DNA of 64,000 nt from Parapedobacter tibetensis (GCF_024704835.1 NZ_JAMXBE010000006.1:514-64513); one strand, 5' to 3'. Positions 9,481 to 19,155 are shown, counted from the stretch's first letter. The notes: generated by a model from the letters alone, not told the origin. Made by a program: numbers and translations.

Positions 9481-10075
9481 AACCGTTTGGAAATGCCCAG
9501 CTACCGTTTGGAAAAGGCTTATAATAATACGGTTCTGGTGCTTCGGCATACGCCGGCGGGTTATTTCCGTACGGAAATGGCGCATTTCCGTATGGTTTTG
9601 GTCTGGAACCGTATGGTTAAGGAGCCCGGTGGGTACCCGGGGGTTATTTCCGTACGGAAATGAAGCGTTTCCGTACGGCTTTAGGCTATAACCATATGGT
9701 TTTAGGTTGTAACGGTACGGTGAAGGCGCTGCGGCGTTCGGCTATATGCCTCCGGCATACGGTTTTGGACCGTTTCCGTATGTCAATAACCCGGAACCGT
9801 TTTATTCCAGGGTCCCGGCATACGACAATGCCTTCCCGGCGTATGGTTACCGTATATTTCCATACGCCGATGGCTTGGAATAGGATGGTTATGGCGCTCC
9901 GGCATACGGTTTTACACCCGCGGCGTTTGGTAATACCCCATTGCCGTATGCCTTTAACCCGAAACCGTTTTATGCTGCCTTACTACCGTATGGTTACCTC
10001 CATTTTCCGTACGGTTTGGCATATTTTCCGTACGGTTTGACGCCATATACAAACGGTTCCGGCCCATTTCCAAAC
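9481..10075 (+). repeat. Degenerate CCGTAYGG array that reads as Pro-Tyr-Gly in shifting frames
   Basis: About 600 bp are filled with a degenerate short unit centred on the near-palindrome CCGTAYGG. Exact CCGTACGG occurs at 9567, 9650, 9671, 10007 and 10028; CCGTATGG occurs at 9588, 9609 and 9986. Many variants are present (CCGTTTGG, CCATATGG, GGCATACGG). Spacing is irregular, roughly 20-40 bp. One frame before about 9620 and another after about 9640 read as Phe/Pro-Tyr-Gly-rich peptide broken by several stops. It may be a wrecked low-complexity protein tail or a non-coding repeat array. No gene is supported here, and 10076-10318 holds only the upstream region of the next gene. Confidence 0.7.
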
Positions 10076-10318
10076 GCCGCAGCCCTTAAGACAAACGATT
10101 CCAATGCATTTATATGCCCTCTTTCTCTGTGCAGCTATGAAGAGATTTGATGTAGTTGCAACCAAAAAGTTGAGGTCACACTTTACGAAGATACTGTGCG
10201 CAATTTCCGAAGCATAATACTTTAAGTTTCTTTTGTCAAATTGATTTTTTTCTTGCTTGCGTGAAAATATATTGTAAATTTAAAGTCTTATATTTATTTC
10301 ACTAACCATTAAATAATT

Positions 10319-11527
10319 ATGAAAAACTTAAACAAACTCAAATTCATCGCGCTATTATTAACTGCGCTGTTTGTGAATTTTTCTTGTAATAAAGGTGATT
10401 TACACGATGAACAAAATTTACAAGAGTCTGAGAACTTCGTCTCTAAAGAAAAAGCACTTGATGTCGTTTCTAAGTTTAGTTGGAGTAAGACTACCGTCCA
10501 AAAACAATCAAGTGTAAGCACCCCGCGTAAAAAGATAAAAGAGGTATCTCCCATTATGGACGAAAACTCCGAAGCAGCTTTTTATATTATAAATTACGAA
10601 AACGGGGGGTTTGTTATTCTGTCTGCGGATAATAGGGTTTCACCCATCCTTGCTTACTCTGAAACGAATAGTTTTAGAACAAATAATGCCGAATATTTTC
10701 CTGGATTAGTCAACTGGCTCGATGTTCACAAAGACTATGTAAAAGCTGTGAGAGAGAAGAACATTGAACAAACACCGGACATAAAAAAACTGTGGGAAAA
10801 TCCGTCTCTTCTTGTTAATAATGATGTACATCCCCTTGGCGAAGGAGAAGGGCCAGGGCCCCAACCAGCTTGTGAAGACCATGTCGAAGAATATGGCCCA
10901 CTTTTATTAACGAATTGGAATCAGGATTGCGGCTATAACGACCAAATGCCAGTAGTATCCTGTACTAATACCCCCTGTCTTTTTAATAATAGAGCCTATG
11001 CAGGATGTGTTCCGGTTGCAATTGCGCAGGTAATGAGGTACCACAACTATCCTACAAGCTATGACTGGTCTAATATGCCAACAGATAATGGTACTGCTGC
11101 TACAGCACAGCTTATCCGAGATATATGGGATACTATACCAAGCCATCTAAGATCGATAGATTGCAACGGTACAGGAGTAAGTAGCAGCCATAATACGGGA
11201 GGTGTTTTCTATCATTTTGGTTACTCTTCGGCAACCAAGGCTAATTACAGCTTTGCAACTGTTTTTTCCTCGATAAAAAATAACAGACCGGTAATATTGT
11301 CTGGTGCATCAGGAGGGTTTGGACATATGTGGGTAGCAGATGGCGCTATTGAATATTGGCAACAGGTTGGTGTGTGTCCTAATCCTGTTTGGATGGTTTT
11401 TAAATATTTGTATATGAATTGGGGTTGGGGCGGTCACGAAAATGGATGGTATTCTGATGGAAACTTTAATCCAGGCATATATAACTTTAACGACAATAGA
11501 CAAATGGTTACAAGTATTGCACCTTAA
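10319..11527 (+). CDS. C10 family (streptopain-type) cysteine peptidase, lipoprotein
   Basis: This 402-residue lipoprotein has a signal ending LFVNFSC. Residues about 40-150 resemble the Spi/prodomain seen in front of C10 peptidases (AFYIINYENGGFVILSADNR). The catalytic part has YAGCVPVAIAQVMRY with nucleophile Cys230, FGHMWVADG with His336, and MNWGWGG, all typical of streptopain and interpain A. It should be an outer-membrane or surface-anchored protease made as a zymogen. It stands alone, downstream of the repeat array. The sequence around 10200-10318 is A/T-rich and suited to a promoter, but no clear consensus was found. A broken small lipoprotein gene follows. Confidence 0.9.
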   Translation: MKNLNKLKFIALLLTALFVNFSCNKGDLHDEQNLQESENFVSKEKALDVVSKFSWSKTTVQKQSSVSTPRKKIKEVSPIMDENSEAAFYIINYENGGFVILSADNRVSPILAYSETNSFRTNNAEYFPGLVNWLDVHKDYVKAVREKNIEQTPDIKKLWENPSLLVNNDVHPLGEGEGPGPQPACEDHVEEYGPLLLTNWNQDCGYNDQMPVVSCTNTPCLFNNRAYAGCVPVAIAQVMRYHNYPTSYDWSNMPTDNGTAATAQLIRDIWDTIPSHLRSIDCNGTGVSSSHNTGGVFYHFGYSSATKANYSFATVFSSIKNNRPVILSGASGGFGHMWVADGAIEYWQQVGVCPNPVWMVFKYLYMNWGWGGHENGWYSDGNFNPGIYNFNDNRQMVTSIAP

Positions 11528-11540
11528 ATTATTACCACTT

Positions 11541-11697
11541 ATGAAAACTTTCCCCCCCATATTCTAATTATAATGACCGTGTTTGGCTGTAAGAAAACGA
11601 TAATGGTGATGGTAATTCGGTTGTAATCAATAATTCTATCGAATTGAGTTTAATTGACTCTGGTGGAATGAATCCTTATTCTTATAATATTGTGTAA
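11541..11697 (+). pseudogene. Frameshifted small lipoprotein gene after the C10 peptidase
   Basis: An ATG at 11541 opens MKTFPP and meets a run of seven C (11552-11558). One extra C would give a continuous lipoprotein leader (HILIIMTVFGCKK). A second one-base slip in the short A run after it would continue into NDNGDGNSVVINNSIELSL and end at the TAA at 11695. Two frameshifts in homopolymers point to a pseudogene, to phase variation at the C tract, or to sequencing error. The place, 14 bp after a C10 peptidase, suggests a companion lipoprotein. The rest of 11698-11831 shows nothing recognisable. Confidence 0.5.
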
Positions 11698-11831
11698 GTT
11701 CTCGCTGCTTCAGGTAAAGGTAAGCTGCGGCTGTTTGCGACTGGACGAAAGCCCTTTCAGAATTTTTTCCCTATTTTTGGGGCATTGCCTATCTCTTGAT
11801 ATTAAATTATTATTAGCTTCCTCATAGCAAA

Positions 11832-11865
11832 ATTGGGCTTTGTCTCCGAAGAGGCAAAGCCCAAT
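11832..11865. terminator. Hairpin between convergent genes
   Basis: An 11-bp perfect stem, ATTGGGCTTTG (11832-11842) paired with CAAAGCCCAAT (11855-11865), encloses a 12-base loop. It lies between the end of the plus-strand peptidase region and the end of the minus-strand SusD gene. On the minus strand it is followed by a short T run (TTTTG), so it most likely ends the SusC/SusD transcript. It could work in both directions. Confidence 0.6.
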
Positions 11866-11887
11866 ATTTATTCATCGCAATGGCCAA

Positions 11888-13351
11888 TCAATACCCAGGA
11901 TTCTGTTGGCTTTCGATCCCGGGGTTAGCGTCAATCTCTCCCTGTGAGATGGGCAGTATTGTTTTATAGAAACTCCGGTCTATCGTTTTTTCCCGGTGAG
12001 GTATAGATATTCCGGCAAAATCATCGTTGAAGGTAATCGATTTATTCAGGCGTATCATATCGAAAAAGCGATGGCCCTCGGCAAACAGCTCTTTGCCTCG
12101 TTCATCCAGAATCATATCCAGCGTAATGGTAGCTGCTGTGGCTGGTAGCAGATTAGGTGACCGCTTGCGGATTTCATTCAGGTAACCCGCTGCCGCTGCT
12201 GGATTTGTTGGCAAGGCCGCTTCGGCCGCGATCAGATAGATTTCTGATAGGCGGATTACCTTAATGTTTACCGCTGTGCTGTTTTCTGGTTTACCGTCAC
12301 CTTCCAATGCTACGCTTCCACTGTACTTATAGCAAGACCCCAACCGAGGCGTTTCGGATTCATCTTGGGCCATCACACCCCAGCGCACATCGTCTTCATC
12401 TTCCCCGAGCCGGTCAAGGAAATAGTCGCTGGCCATGAACCACCCGGCGGCTGTGGGGCTGTCGCCACGGCGTCTCAAATAGAAGCCCAACGAGCCAGAA
12501 CCTAAATCTCCTTCGTTCGGAAAAATACCCAATTCAAAGATGGACTCGGTGCCAAACTGTGTTTTCCAGGAGTCAACCCACGCATTGTTGGCGTATAAGG
12601 AATAAACACCATCGTTGATGATTTCTTCCGCAGCACTCAATGCCTCGGCATGGTGGCCCATATACAGGTGCACACGAGCCTGTAAGGCTTTGTTTGCATA
12701 GTAATTCATGTATCCATTGGATTTTTGCTTTGAAAGCAGTGGAGCGGCAGTGGTCAGGTCGGCCAATATCTGCATGTAGTTTTCCTCTACACTAGCGCGT
12801 AATGGCTGCGCGGTATCTTCCAGAGGTTCAGTCACATTCGGAACACCGTACGATGCCTTGTCATCGGTATAAGCCTTGCCGTAGAGCCTTACCAAATCGA
12901 AATAGATAAGTGCCCTGGCCGTTAGCGCTCGTCCCTTAGCATTGTCGAAATCTTCAATAGTTCCCTCTTGTTCCAACTTTTCAATGTTTTCAAGCAGGTT
13001 GTTCATTTGCAGGATGCCCTCATATAAATGGGACCAATACGTGCCGTAATTATTAGCGGATTGCGTATGGTTAAAAGTGTACAGCGCATCCAACCCCCGC
13101 CCTTGAGAAAAGATAGTCAAATCCCCGCCCTTGGCATCACCATACATGACGAAATTACGGCCGTAGTAGTATTGATGGGTCATTCTCCTCATTAGGCCAT
13201 TGATCACCACCTGCGCATCTGCGGCGGTCTTGATAGACGTGTTGGCATCACCGGCATTGCTGGGTTCTACGTCAAGAAAACCCTCACAGGAAGAGCAAAC
13301 AACTATCAGCAGCACTATCCATATCATGTTTATCGTTTTCATCGTATTCAT
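11888..13351 (-). CDS. SusD/RagB family nutrient-binding lipoprotein (pair 1)
   Basis: This 487-residue lipoprotein has a leader ending VVCSSC followed by EGFLDVEPSN, the usual SusD start. TPR-like helices follow, including a MNNLLENIEKL helix and a KGRALTARALIYFDLVRLYG helix. The C-terminal half has IRLSEIYLIAAEAAL, LNEIRKRS, LDERGKELFAEGHRFFDMIRL and the ending NPGY. SusD forms the lid of a SusC transporter on the outer membrane. It starts 10 bp after the SusC stop. A second in-frame ATG, three codons later, is equally possible as the start. Its operon with murein-peptide enzymes suggests a peptide rather than a glycan ligand. Confidence 0.93.
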   Translation of the reverse strand: MNTMKTINMIWIVLLIVVCSSCEGFLDVEPSNAGDANTSIKTAADAQVVINGLMRRMTHQYYYGRNFVMYGDAKGGDLTIFSQGRGLDALYTFNHTQSANNYGTYWSHLYEGILQMNNLLENIEKLEQEGTIEDFDNAKGRALTARALIYFDLVRLYGKAYTDDKASYGVPNVTEPLEDTAQPLRASVEENYMQILADLTTAAPLLSKQKSNGYMNYYANKALQARVHLYMGHHAEALSAAEEIINDGVYSLYANNAWVDSWKTQFGTESIFELGIFPNEGDLGSGSLGFYLRRRGDSPTAAGWFMASDYFLDRLGEDEDDVRWGVMAQDESETPRLGSCYKYSGSVALEGDGKPENSTAVNIKVIRLSEIYLIAAEAALPTNPAAAAGYLNEIRKRSPNLLPATAATITLDMILDERGKELFAEGHRFFDMIRLNKSITFNDDFAGISIPHREKTIDRSFYKTILPISQGEIDANPGIESQQNPGY

Positions 13352-13361
13352 GTTTTAATTG

Positions 13362-16300
13362 TTAGAAGCTAAGTTCGACACCAAACGTATAAATCTTCGC
13401 ATACGGGGTTTCCCAGCCCCGGGTGCCGAAATGGTTTACCTCCGGATCAGCAATCTTGTATTTGGAAAAAGTCAGTAGGTTTGTGCCGTTGAAGTATATG
13501 CGGGCATTTGTCACCCCGATTTTATTCACCACTTGCATGGGAATGGCATAGGCCAGATTGATATTCTTCAAACGGAGGAAGCTGGCATCGTGCATTTGGC
13601 GGCTGCTGTACTGCATGGGGTCAGTCAGGTCGTTGCCGTCCAACCGGGGGAGTGAGCCGCCAGTATTCGAGTCGGTCCACCGATTGTCATAATAATATTG
13701 CGCACGGATACGCTCCCAATAATATCCATCATCGGCCACATCCTTGAATGCACCATCATAGAGGTGTCCGCCAATTTTATAAATAAAATTGAGGCCAAGC
13801 GAGAAGCCTTTATAGGAAACATCCGTGTTGAAGCCCCCGGCTACTTTCGGTAGGGCCGAGCCCAGTATGGTGCGGTACGCACTCGAATAGGTATATGTGG
13901 CTCCCCGCCCATTGTAAATGAAATCACCGGCGTTGGGATCTGTCGGATCGTTTACATACCAAACGTTCCTGCCGTTTTCCGAATTTACACCGGCCCATTC
14001 AAATCCATAAAAACTCAACATGGATTCGCCTTCACGATAGATAAACTGCGCTCGGGCATCATTACCAGTCGGGTCATTCCAGATTACACCATTGTCCGTG
14101 GTCGATTCTTCATTGGCATATAGTTTGGTTACGTTAGACCGGATGAATGAACCATTGATATTTGCACTCCATTTCCAATCACCGGACCGTAAAATGTCGT
14201 ACCCCAATTCAATCTCAACACCACGGTTGTTTACTTCACCGATATTCTTCAGAATGTCTCCGAATCCTGTTACCATGGAGATGCGTACATCCTGCAACAG
14301 TCTTTTGGAATCGCGGTTGAAGTATTCCACGGTACCATATAACCTGTTGTTGAGTAATCCAAATTCCAAGGCCAAGTTTGTCGTATAATTAGCCTCCCAG
14401 GCGAGTTCGGGATTGCCCAACGCGGTGATGCGACCACCTGGGGCCCCCATGTAACCATCCTCATAGTAAATCAATGAACGCCAGCCATAATTATCGGTAG
14501 GCTGCGTGCCGTTTGCTCCATAAGAAGCGCGCAGGCGTAAGTTGCTGAGGTAATCCATCCCATCCATGAATTGCTCATTGCTTAGGGTCCATGCCGCACC
14601 TATTGACCAAAAGTCGCTCCAGCGTCCGTTTGGCGCCAAACGGGAAGAACCATCGCGACGATAGGAAGTCGAAAAGTTGTATTTTTGACCGTAGTTATAT
14701 TCCGCCCGGGACAGTACAGACATCATGTTGTAGCCCCAATAGTAGGCGTTGGCGTCCAGATCTCCAGCAGTGCTCACTGAAGGCAATGTGCTAGAGGGCA
14801 GGTTTGTGCCAGTTGAACGCTGAAAATCCGTTTGGTTTTTCTCCACCTCAAAGCCAGCAAGCAAATTTACGCCGTGCAAGCCGAATTGTTTGCTGTAATT
14901 GGCTGTATTGGATGATACCAGTTTCTTATAAGTGGTACTGATTTCATGTATGCTACCTTTATCAGTGACTCCACTGTAATGATTTGAGCTATAATACAAG
15001 TGTTCTTTTACCTCATTATTCTCATAAGAAAATACCGATTTTATGTTCAGTTCAGGAAGTATCTGGATATTCAGTGTTTCATTGACGGATAGTCGCAACG
15101 ACTTTGATTGGTTGTCCCATTCGTTTTCGTAATAGTCAGCATTATAAGCATAGCTGCCATACCTTGCTGTCCAGGGTTCACCGGTTTTGTAGTCGGTGGG
15201 CCAGTAGAGTGGCCATAGAAGATTCCGGGTTTGCAGATAATAATTTCCACCGAGGTTACGTGTATCATTATAACCTTCCTGCTGGTTGTTGGATACGCTG
15301 ACATTCGAAATAAACTCAATATGTTTTCCCACCTTTTGCGACAGGTTTACACGGCCAGCAATGCGATCATATTCATTAAGCACCACCCTGTTTTTGTCTT
15401 TGGTGTATGAAAGGGAAGTATAGTATTTGGTGTCTTCAGTACCACCACTTACCGATAGGTCGTTGGTTTGGTACATGCCTGTCCGGAAAAGAAGGTCTTT
15501 CCAATCGAAATATGTGCCTTCTCGGTTTACTAAACCATCCGTCATTCCCTTGATTTGCACGTTTTCGTATAGTCCGGCACCATTGGTTTCGAAACGGTAG
15601 CCATGACGGTTAAACCGGCTGTTGAGCATGCCGAGTGCCGAGGTATTGGCTTGATCTTCAGTCATCCCACTAGTTGTACGGTAATCATGGAATACCTGAT
15701 AAAGCATATTCACCTGTTCCTGCACGCCGGCTGGTTCATAATTATCGGTAGCCCAACTTGGCGTAAAGCCAATAGATGTCCGGAAATTAATGGTTGGTTT
15801 TCCCAATTTCCCTTTTTTGGTCGTGATGAGCACCACACCATTGGCGGCTCGTGAGCCATATAGGGAAGAAGCAGCGGCATCTTTCAAGACCGTGACAGAT
15901 TCGATGTCAGCGGGATTTAGTGCGTTTAGTACATTATTTGATGTATACAGGTAGTCTCCCATCTGGCCACCACTTCCCGATACCACGGGAACCCCATCAA
16001 TGACATACAAGGGTTCGTTGGAAGCATTCATGGAACCGATGCCACGGATACGGATGCTGGGTGCCGAGCCGGCCTGCCCAGATGTGTTAGTAATCTGTAT
16101 GCCCGGCATTTTACCAAGCAATGCACTTTCAAACGAAACCGTTGAAGCATCCTTGAGCTCCTCACCCCCGATTACCGATGCCGAGCCTGTATAGGTTCCC
16201 TTCGTTGTCGTGCCATAGGCTACTACGATCACCTCGTCCAGATTTCGTTTTGTGGATTCAAGCTGCACAGGAATGACAGTGCTGCTGCCTACTCGAATTT

Positions 16301-16550
16301 CTTGGGTAGCATAACCAATCATTTGGAAGACCAACACAGCATCGCCGCTCGGCACATTAATGCTGTAATTGCCATTTCCATCAGTGGCTGTTGCCGTGTT
16401 GGTGCCCTTCACCGTCACGGTGACACCCGAAAGCGGGGTGCCATCGGTAGCGTCCGTCACCCTGCCGGTGACGGCAGATTGCCTGGCCAACGTAGTGGAA
16501 ACCAATCCACAGCACATCAGCCAAACGGCTAAAAGTAGTCGCTTCTTCAT
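13362..16550 (-). CDS. SusC/RagA family TonB-linked outer-membrane transporter (pair 1)
   Basis: This protein of 1062 residues has a signal peptide (MKKRLLLAVWLMCCGLVSTT), then a carboxypeptidase-regulatory-like domain (about 27-110; SAVTGRVTDATDG). A TonB-box-like segment (LDEVIVVAYGT) and a plug with the usual NVLNALNPADIESVTVLKDA and YGSRAANGVVLITTKKG follow. A large beta-barrel ends in the C-terminal aromatic strand GVELSF. It imports its ligand across the outer membrane with energy from TonB. It lies 35 bp behind the dipeptide epimerase gene and before SusD, so the four minus-strand genes appear to form one operon. There is no STN domain, so no direct anti-sigma signalling is expected. 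Confidence 0.95.
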   Translation of the reverse strand: MKKRLLLAVWLMCCGLVSTTLARQSAVTGRVTDATDGTPLSGVTVTVKGTNTATATDGNGNYSINVPSGDAVLVFQMIGYATQEIRVGSSTVIPVQLESTKRNLDEVIVVAYGTTTKGTYTGSASVIGGEELKDASTVSFESALLGKMPGIQITNTSGQAGSAPSIRIRGIGSMNASNEPLYVIDGVPVVSGSGGQMGDYLYTSNNVLNALNPADIESVTVLKDAAASSLYGSRAANGVVLITTKKGKLGKPTINFRTSIGFTPSWATDNYEPAGVQEQVNMLYQVFHDYRTTSGMTEDQANTSALGMLNSRFNRHGYRFETNGAGLYENVQIKGMTDGLVNREGTYFDWKDLLFRTGMYQTNDLSVSGGTEDTKYYTSLSYTKDKNRVVLNEYDRIAGRVNLSQKVGKHIEFISNVSVSNNQQEGYNDTRNLGGNYYLQTRNLLWPLYWPTDYKTGEPWTARYGSYAYNADYYENEWDNQSKSLRLSVNETLNIQILPELNIKSVFSYENNEVKEHLYYSSNHYSGVTDKGSIHEISTTYKKLVSSNTANYSKQFGLHGVNLLAGFEVEKNQTDFQRSTGTNLPSSTLPSVSTAGDLDANAYYWGYNMMSVLSRAEYNYGQKYNFSTSYRRDGSSRLAPNGRWSDFWSIGAAWTLSNEQFMDGMDYLSNLRLRASYGANGTQPTDNYGWRSLIYYEDGYMGAPGGRITALGNPELAWEANYTTNLALEFGLLNNRLYGTVEYFNRDSKRLLQDVRISMVTGFGDILKNIGEVNNRGVEIELGYDILRSGDWKWSANINGSFIRSNVTKLYANEESTTDNGVIWNDPTGNDARAQFIYREGESMLSFYGFEWAGVNSENGRNVWYVNDPTDPNAGDFIYNGRGATYTYSSAYRTILGSALPKVAGGFNTDVSYKGFSLGLNFIYKIGGHLYDGAFKDVADDGYYWERIRAQYYYDNRWTDSNTGGSLPRLDGNDLTDPMQYSSRQMHDASFLRLKNINLAYAIPMQVVNKIGVTNARIYFNGTNLLTFSKYKIADPEVNHFGTRGWETPYAKIYTFGVELSF

Positions 16551-16585
16551 AGTTGTTTAGTTTTTGTTAGTACTTTGGTTAATTA

Positions 16586-17686
16586 TTAAGTGTTGCTTAA
16601 TTGCGTTATCCCAATCCCCGCCTTGTCTGACAATACTACCTTGCCGTCGACCACCGCCATGCCTTGGTACACGTCGTTGCTGATGAGTAAGGCGCCATCC
16701 AAATCCGCCCAATCTACAATGGGCGACAATTGTGCGGCGGCCGATATGGCACATGATGTTTCGGTCATGCAGCCGAGCATCACCTTCATGTCGAGTGCGC
16801 GGGCCAATTCGGCCATTTTGTGTGCCTCCCGCATGCCCGTACATTTCATCAGTTTGATGTTGATGCCACTGTATACACCATGGGCTTTTCGTACATCATC
16901 CAAACGTTGCACGGCTTCGTCGCCAATGGTGGGAATGGGGCTGTTTTCAGTGAGCCAAGTGTTGTCATCTATCTGCTCCTTGGGCATGGGTTGTTCCAAG
17001 AAAACAACACCTCGTTCGGCCAGCCAATGGCTCATCTCCAGGGCTTCGTCCCGTTGTTTCCATCCTTGGTTCACATCCACGCAGAGCGGTTTGTCCGTCA
17101 CCTCACGGATGGCCTCGATCATCATTTTGTCTGTATCGAGCCCTAGTTTTACCTTAAGTAACTGATAAGGCTCGGCTTCGCTCACTTTCTGCCTCACTTT
17201 CTCAGCGGTATCAATACCGATGGTAAAGGAGGTATTAGGTGTGGTTGCCGGATTATAACCCCATATGCGGTGCCAAGGCTGCTGCATAGTCTTGCCCAAT
17301 AGGTCATGCAGGGCGATATCTAAGGAAGCTTTGGCCGCCGTGTTTTTTAAGGCGATTGCATCTACATATTCCAGTATATGCTCGGTGAGAAATGGGTCAT
17401 TGAAACCAGTGAGGTCTACCTTGTCTAAAAAAGCCAAGACACTTTCGTGCGATTCGCCCAAATATGGGGGCATGGAAGCCTCGCCGTAACCGACAATACC
17501 ATCAAATTCGAGCGCAGTAAGCACCACGGGAGTAGTGCTGCGTGAACCAGCGGCGATGGTAAACACGTGTCTCATTTCCAACGTATAGGGTCGGTAACGC
17601 AGTGTGAATCTACCCGTTTTCCGCGTGATGGTATTGGCAGTGTTAAAAAGACTGGTCGGTGTATTCGATGCGATTTCAGCGGTCAT
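16586..17686 (-). CDS. L-Ala-D/L-Glu-type dipeptide epimerase (enolase superfamily)
   Basis: This 366-residue protein has the complete enolase-superfamily set: K178-x-K180 (KVKLG), metal ligands D204 (DVNQ), E231 (EQP) and D256 (GDE), and the second base K278 (INIKLMK). A DLD motif in WADLDGALL near the C-terminus is typical of dipeptide epimerases, which turn L-Ala-D-Glu from murein into L-Ala-L-Glu. The protein lacks a signal peptide and should be cytoplasmic. It overlaps the upstream NlpC/P60 gene by 11 bp. This pairing mirrors ykfB/ykfC in Bacillus subtilis, where both act in murein-peptide use. Exact dipeptide specificity cannot be read from the sequence. Confidence 0.9.
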   Translation of the reverse strand: MTAEIASNTPTSLFNTANTITRKTGRFTLRYRPYTLEMRHVFTIAAGSRSTTPVVLTALEFDGIVGYGEASMPPYLGESHESVLAFLDKVDLTGFNDPFLTEHILEYVDAIALKNTAAKASLDIALHDLLGKTMQQPWHRIWGYNPATTPNTSFTIGIDTAEKVRQKVSEAEPYQLLKVKLGLDTDKMMIEAIREVTDKPLCVDVNQGWKQRDEALEMSHWLAERGVVFLEQPMPKEQIDDNTWLTENSPIPTIGDEAVQRLDDVRKAHGVYSGINIKLMKCTGMREAHKMAELARALDMKVMLGCMTETSCAISAAAQLSPIVDWADLDGALLISNDVYQGMAVVDGKVVLSDKAGIGITQLSNT

Positions 17687-18965
17687 TGTTATGGGGCTTG
17701 GAATTGTCTGTTGGGGTTATTTGCTGGCCATCGGGACTGGCATAGGCCGGGTGTAGCGCAATGGGTCGCAGGGCTATATCTACCTGTCCGAGATACCTGC
17801 GTGCCGCCACCAATGTACGCGATTGGAAGTCATCGTAGTTGGGAGCTTGGCTAAGCATGCTATTGATGCGTACCGTGCCCGCTGCATGGATGAACTCGCC
17901 ATTACCCAGGTAAAGCGCCACATGTGTGATCCTGGCATCGGGAGCGCGGTTTTCCCCTGAAGCGAAAAAGAGTAAATCGGCAGGTTGCAAATTTTTGAGC
18001 GCCTTCGCTGTATCCAACGTATCTGCGGAGAGGATGTCGACAGGCTGCCCAGCCAATACCTGCTGCGAGGCATCCCTGGGAATGATTACACCATTCATGT
18101 AATATGCCGTTTTGGTGAAACCGCTGCAATCCACTCCTTTTACCGAGGTACCCCCCCAAAGATAAGGGAGTCCCATCATGGTTTTGGCTGTTGCTAATAT
18201 GTTTTCGGGTGTTGGGTTAAGGGTGCCAAGCCATTCATCAAATGGCCGTGCCTGCTCGTTCTTGATATAGGCCATGCGCCCATCTGGGTAGCCTACCTTC
18301 ACAAAACCAGCTGATTCATCTTCTAGGGTAAGGATGTTTCCCATCACTAAATCGGAAACCCGGAGGGATTTTTCATCTGGTTCTACATAGGAATGTCCAA
18401 AATCAGCCGTAAATATCACTTTTCTGGCTGTTTTCCATTGATGAAGTTCAGATTTGGATTTCGGGGTAATGGAGGATGCGCTTACCCACGAGATGTAGCC
18501 TTCAGGTGTGCGAATCCGGAAATACCCATCCTTTTTTTGTAGCAAGTCTACCGGTGTGCCAAGTAACACTTGAGTGGCCAATTCGGCTTGGTTCCGCGGT
18601 GTTGTGCGAAGGTTTGCCACAGAGAGGTTTACGATTCCTATAACATTCCCGTTGACACTGCTATCTGGCAAAAGTTTTATAGTTACCTTTGAGGCAGGAA
18701 TGTGATTTTCTGATAGCAGTTGCCTGAAGTGTTCTTTAGCTTTTGGTTCGGTTGTTTCAATCTGGTAGCTATGAGTAAATTTATCCAAAGCCTGTAATTC
18801 AAAAATGGCGGTACGTTTGTCCGGTGCGTATACCTTAATAACTTCTTCGACTATATGCGTGATTTTTTGATATACAGCAGAATCCGGCAAAGTTATTTGG
18901 GCATAACTTTTTATACCGAAAACAATACAAAATAGTATTAATATGACCTTACGGTAGGTTTCCAT
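17676..18965 (-). CDS. NlpC/P60 (C40) murein-peptide endopeptidase with SH3-type domains
   Basis: This 429-residue protein has a signal peptide ending KSYA. Two SH3b-like regions lie at about 100-170 (NLRTTPRNQAELA) and 180-250. The NlpC/P60 catalytic domain has Cys280 (GVDCSGF), His348 (ITHVALYLG) and His360 (FIHAAG). The layout is that of YkfC-like gamma-D-glutamyl-L-diamino-acid endopeptidases, which cut L-Ala-D-Glu from murein peptides. It should work in the periplasm or outside. It is the first gene of the minus-strand operon, and its product would be the substrate of the epimerase encoded next. The 190 bp upstream, shared with the divergent asparaginase gene, must hold its promoter, but no clear consensus was found. 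Confidence 0.9.
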   Translation of the reverse strand: METYRKVILILFCIVFGIKSYAQITLPDSAVYQKITHIVEEVIKVYAPDKRTAIFELQALDKFTHSYQIETTEPKAKEHFRQLLSENHIPASKVTIKLLPDSSVNGNVIGIVNLSVANLRTTPRNQAELATQVLLGTPVDLLQKKDGYFRIRTPEGYISWVSASSITPKSKSELHQWKTARKVIFTADFGHSYVEPDEKSLRVSDLVMGNILTLEDESAGFVKVGYPDGRMAYIKNEQARPFDEWLGTLNPTPENILATAKTMMGLPYLWGGTSVKGVDCSGFTKTAYYMNGVIIPRDASQQVLAGQPVDILSADTLDTAKALKNLQPADLLFFASGENRAPDARITHVALYLGNGEFIHAAGTVRINSMLSQAPNYDDFQSRTLVAARRYLGQVDIALRPIALHPAYASPDGQQITPTDNSKPHNNDR

Positions 18966-19155
18966 AAAGGGTAAGTTTCCGTCTAAGGTAATATATAATT
19001 AATAGGTGTGCAATATTTTTTACGATTAATTCATGGAAACACTAAAATTCATGCATAAACACGTATGCCAAAAAATGATTTTGATTGATTTCGGTTTTTT
19101 TTACTCAAATAATAACGTAAAATTTGCGCCTTGAAGCCAAGTAATGAAGAAGTAG

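Noticed and set aside
9481..10075. CRISPR array
   Set aside because: Units are degenerate and irregularly spaced, no uniform spacers exist, and no cas gene is in the window.
9660..10150. Several short open frames in the CCGTAYGG array
   Set aside because: They overlap in different frames, start inside repeats and lack leader or ribosome site. They are treated as part of the repeat or remnant.
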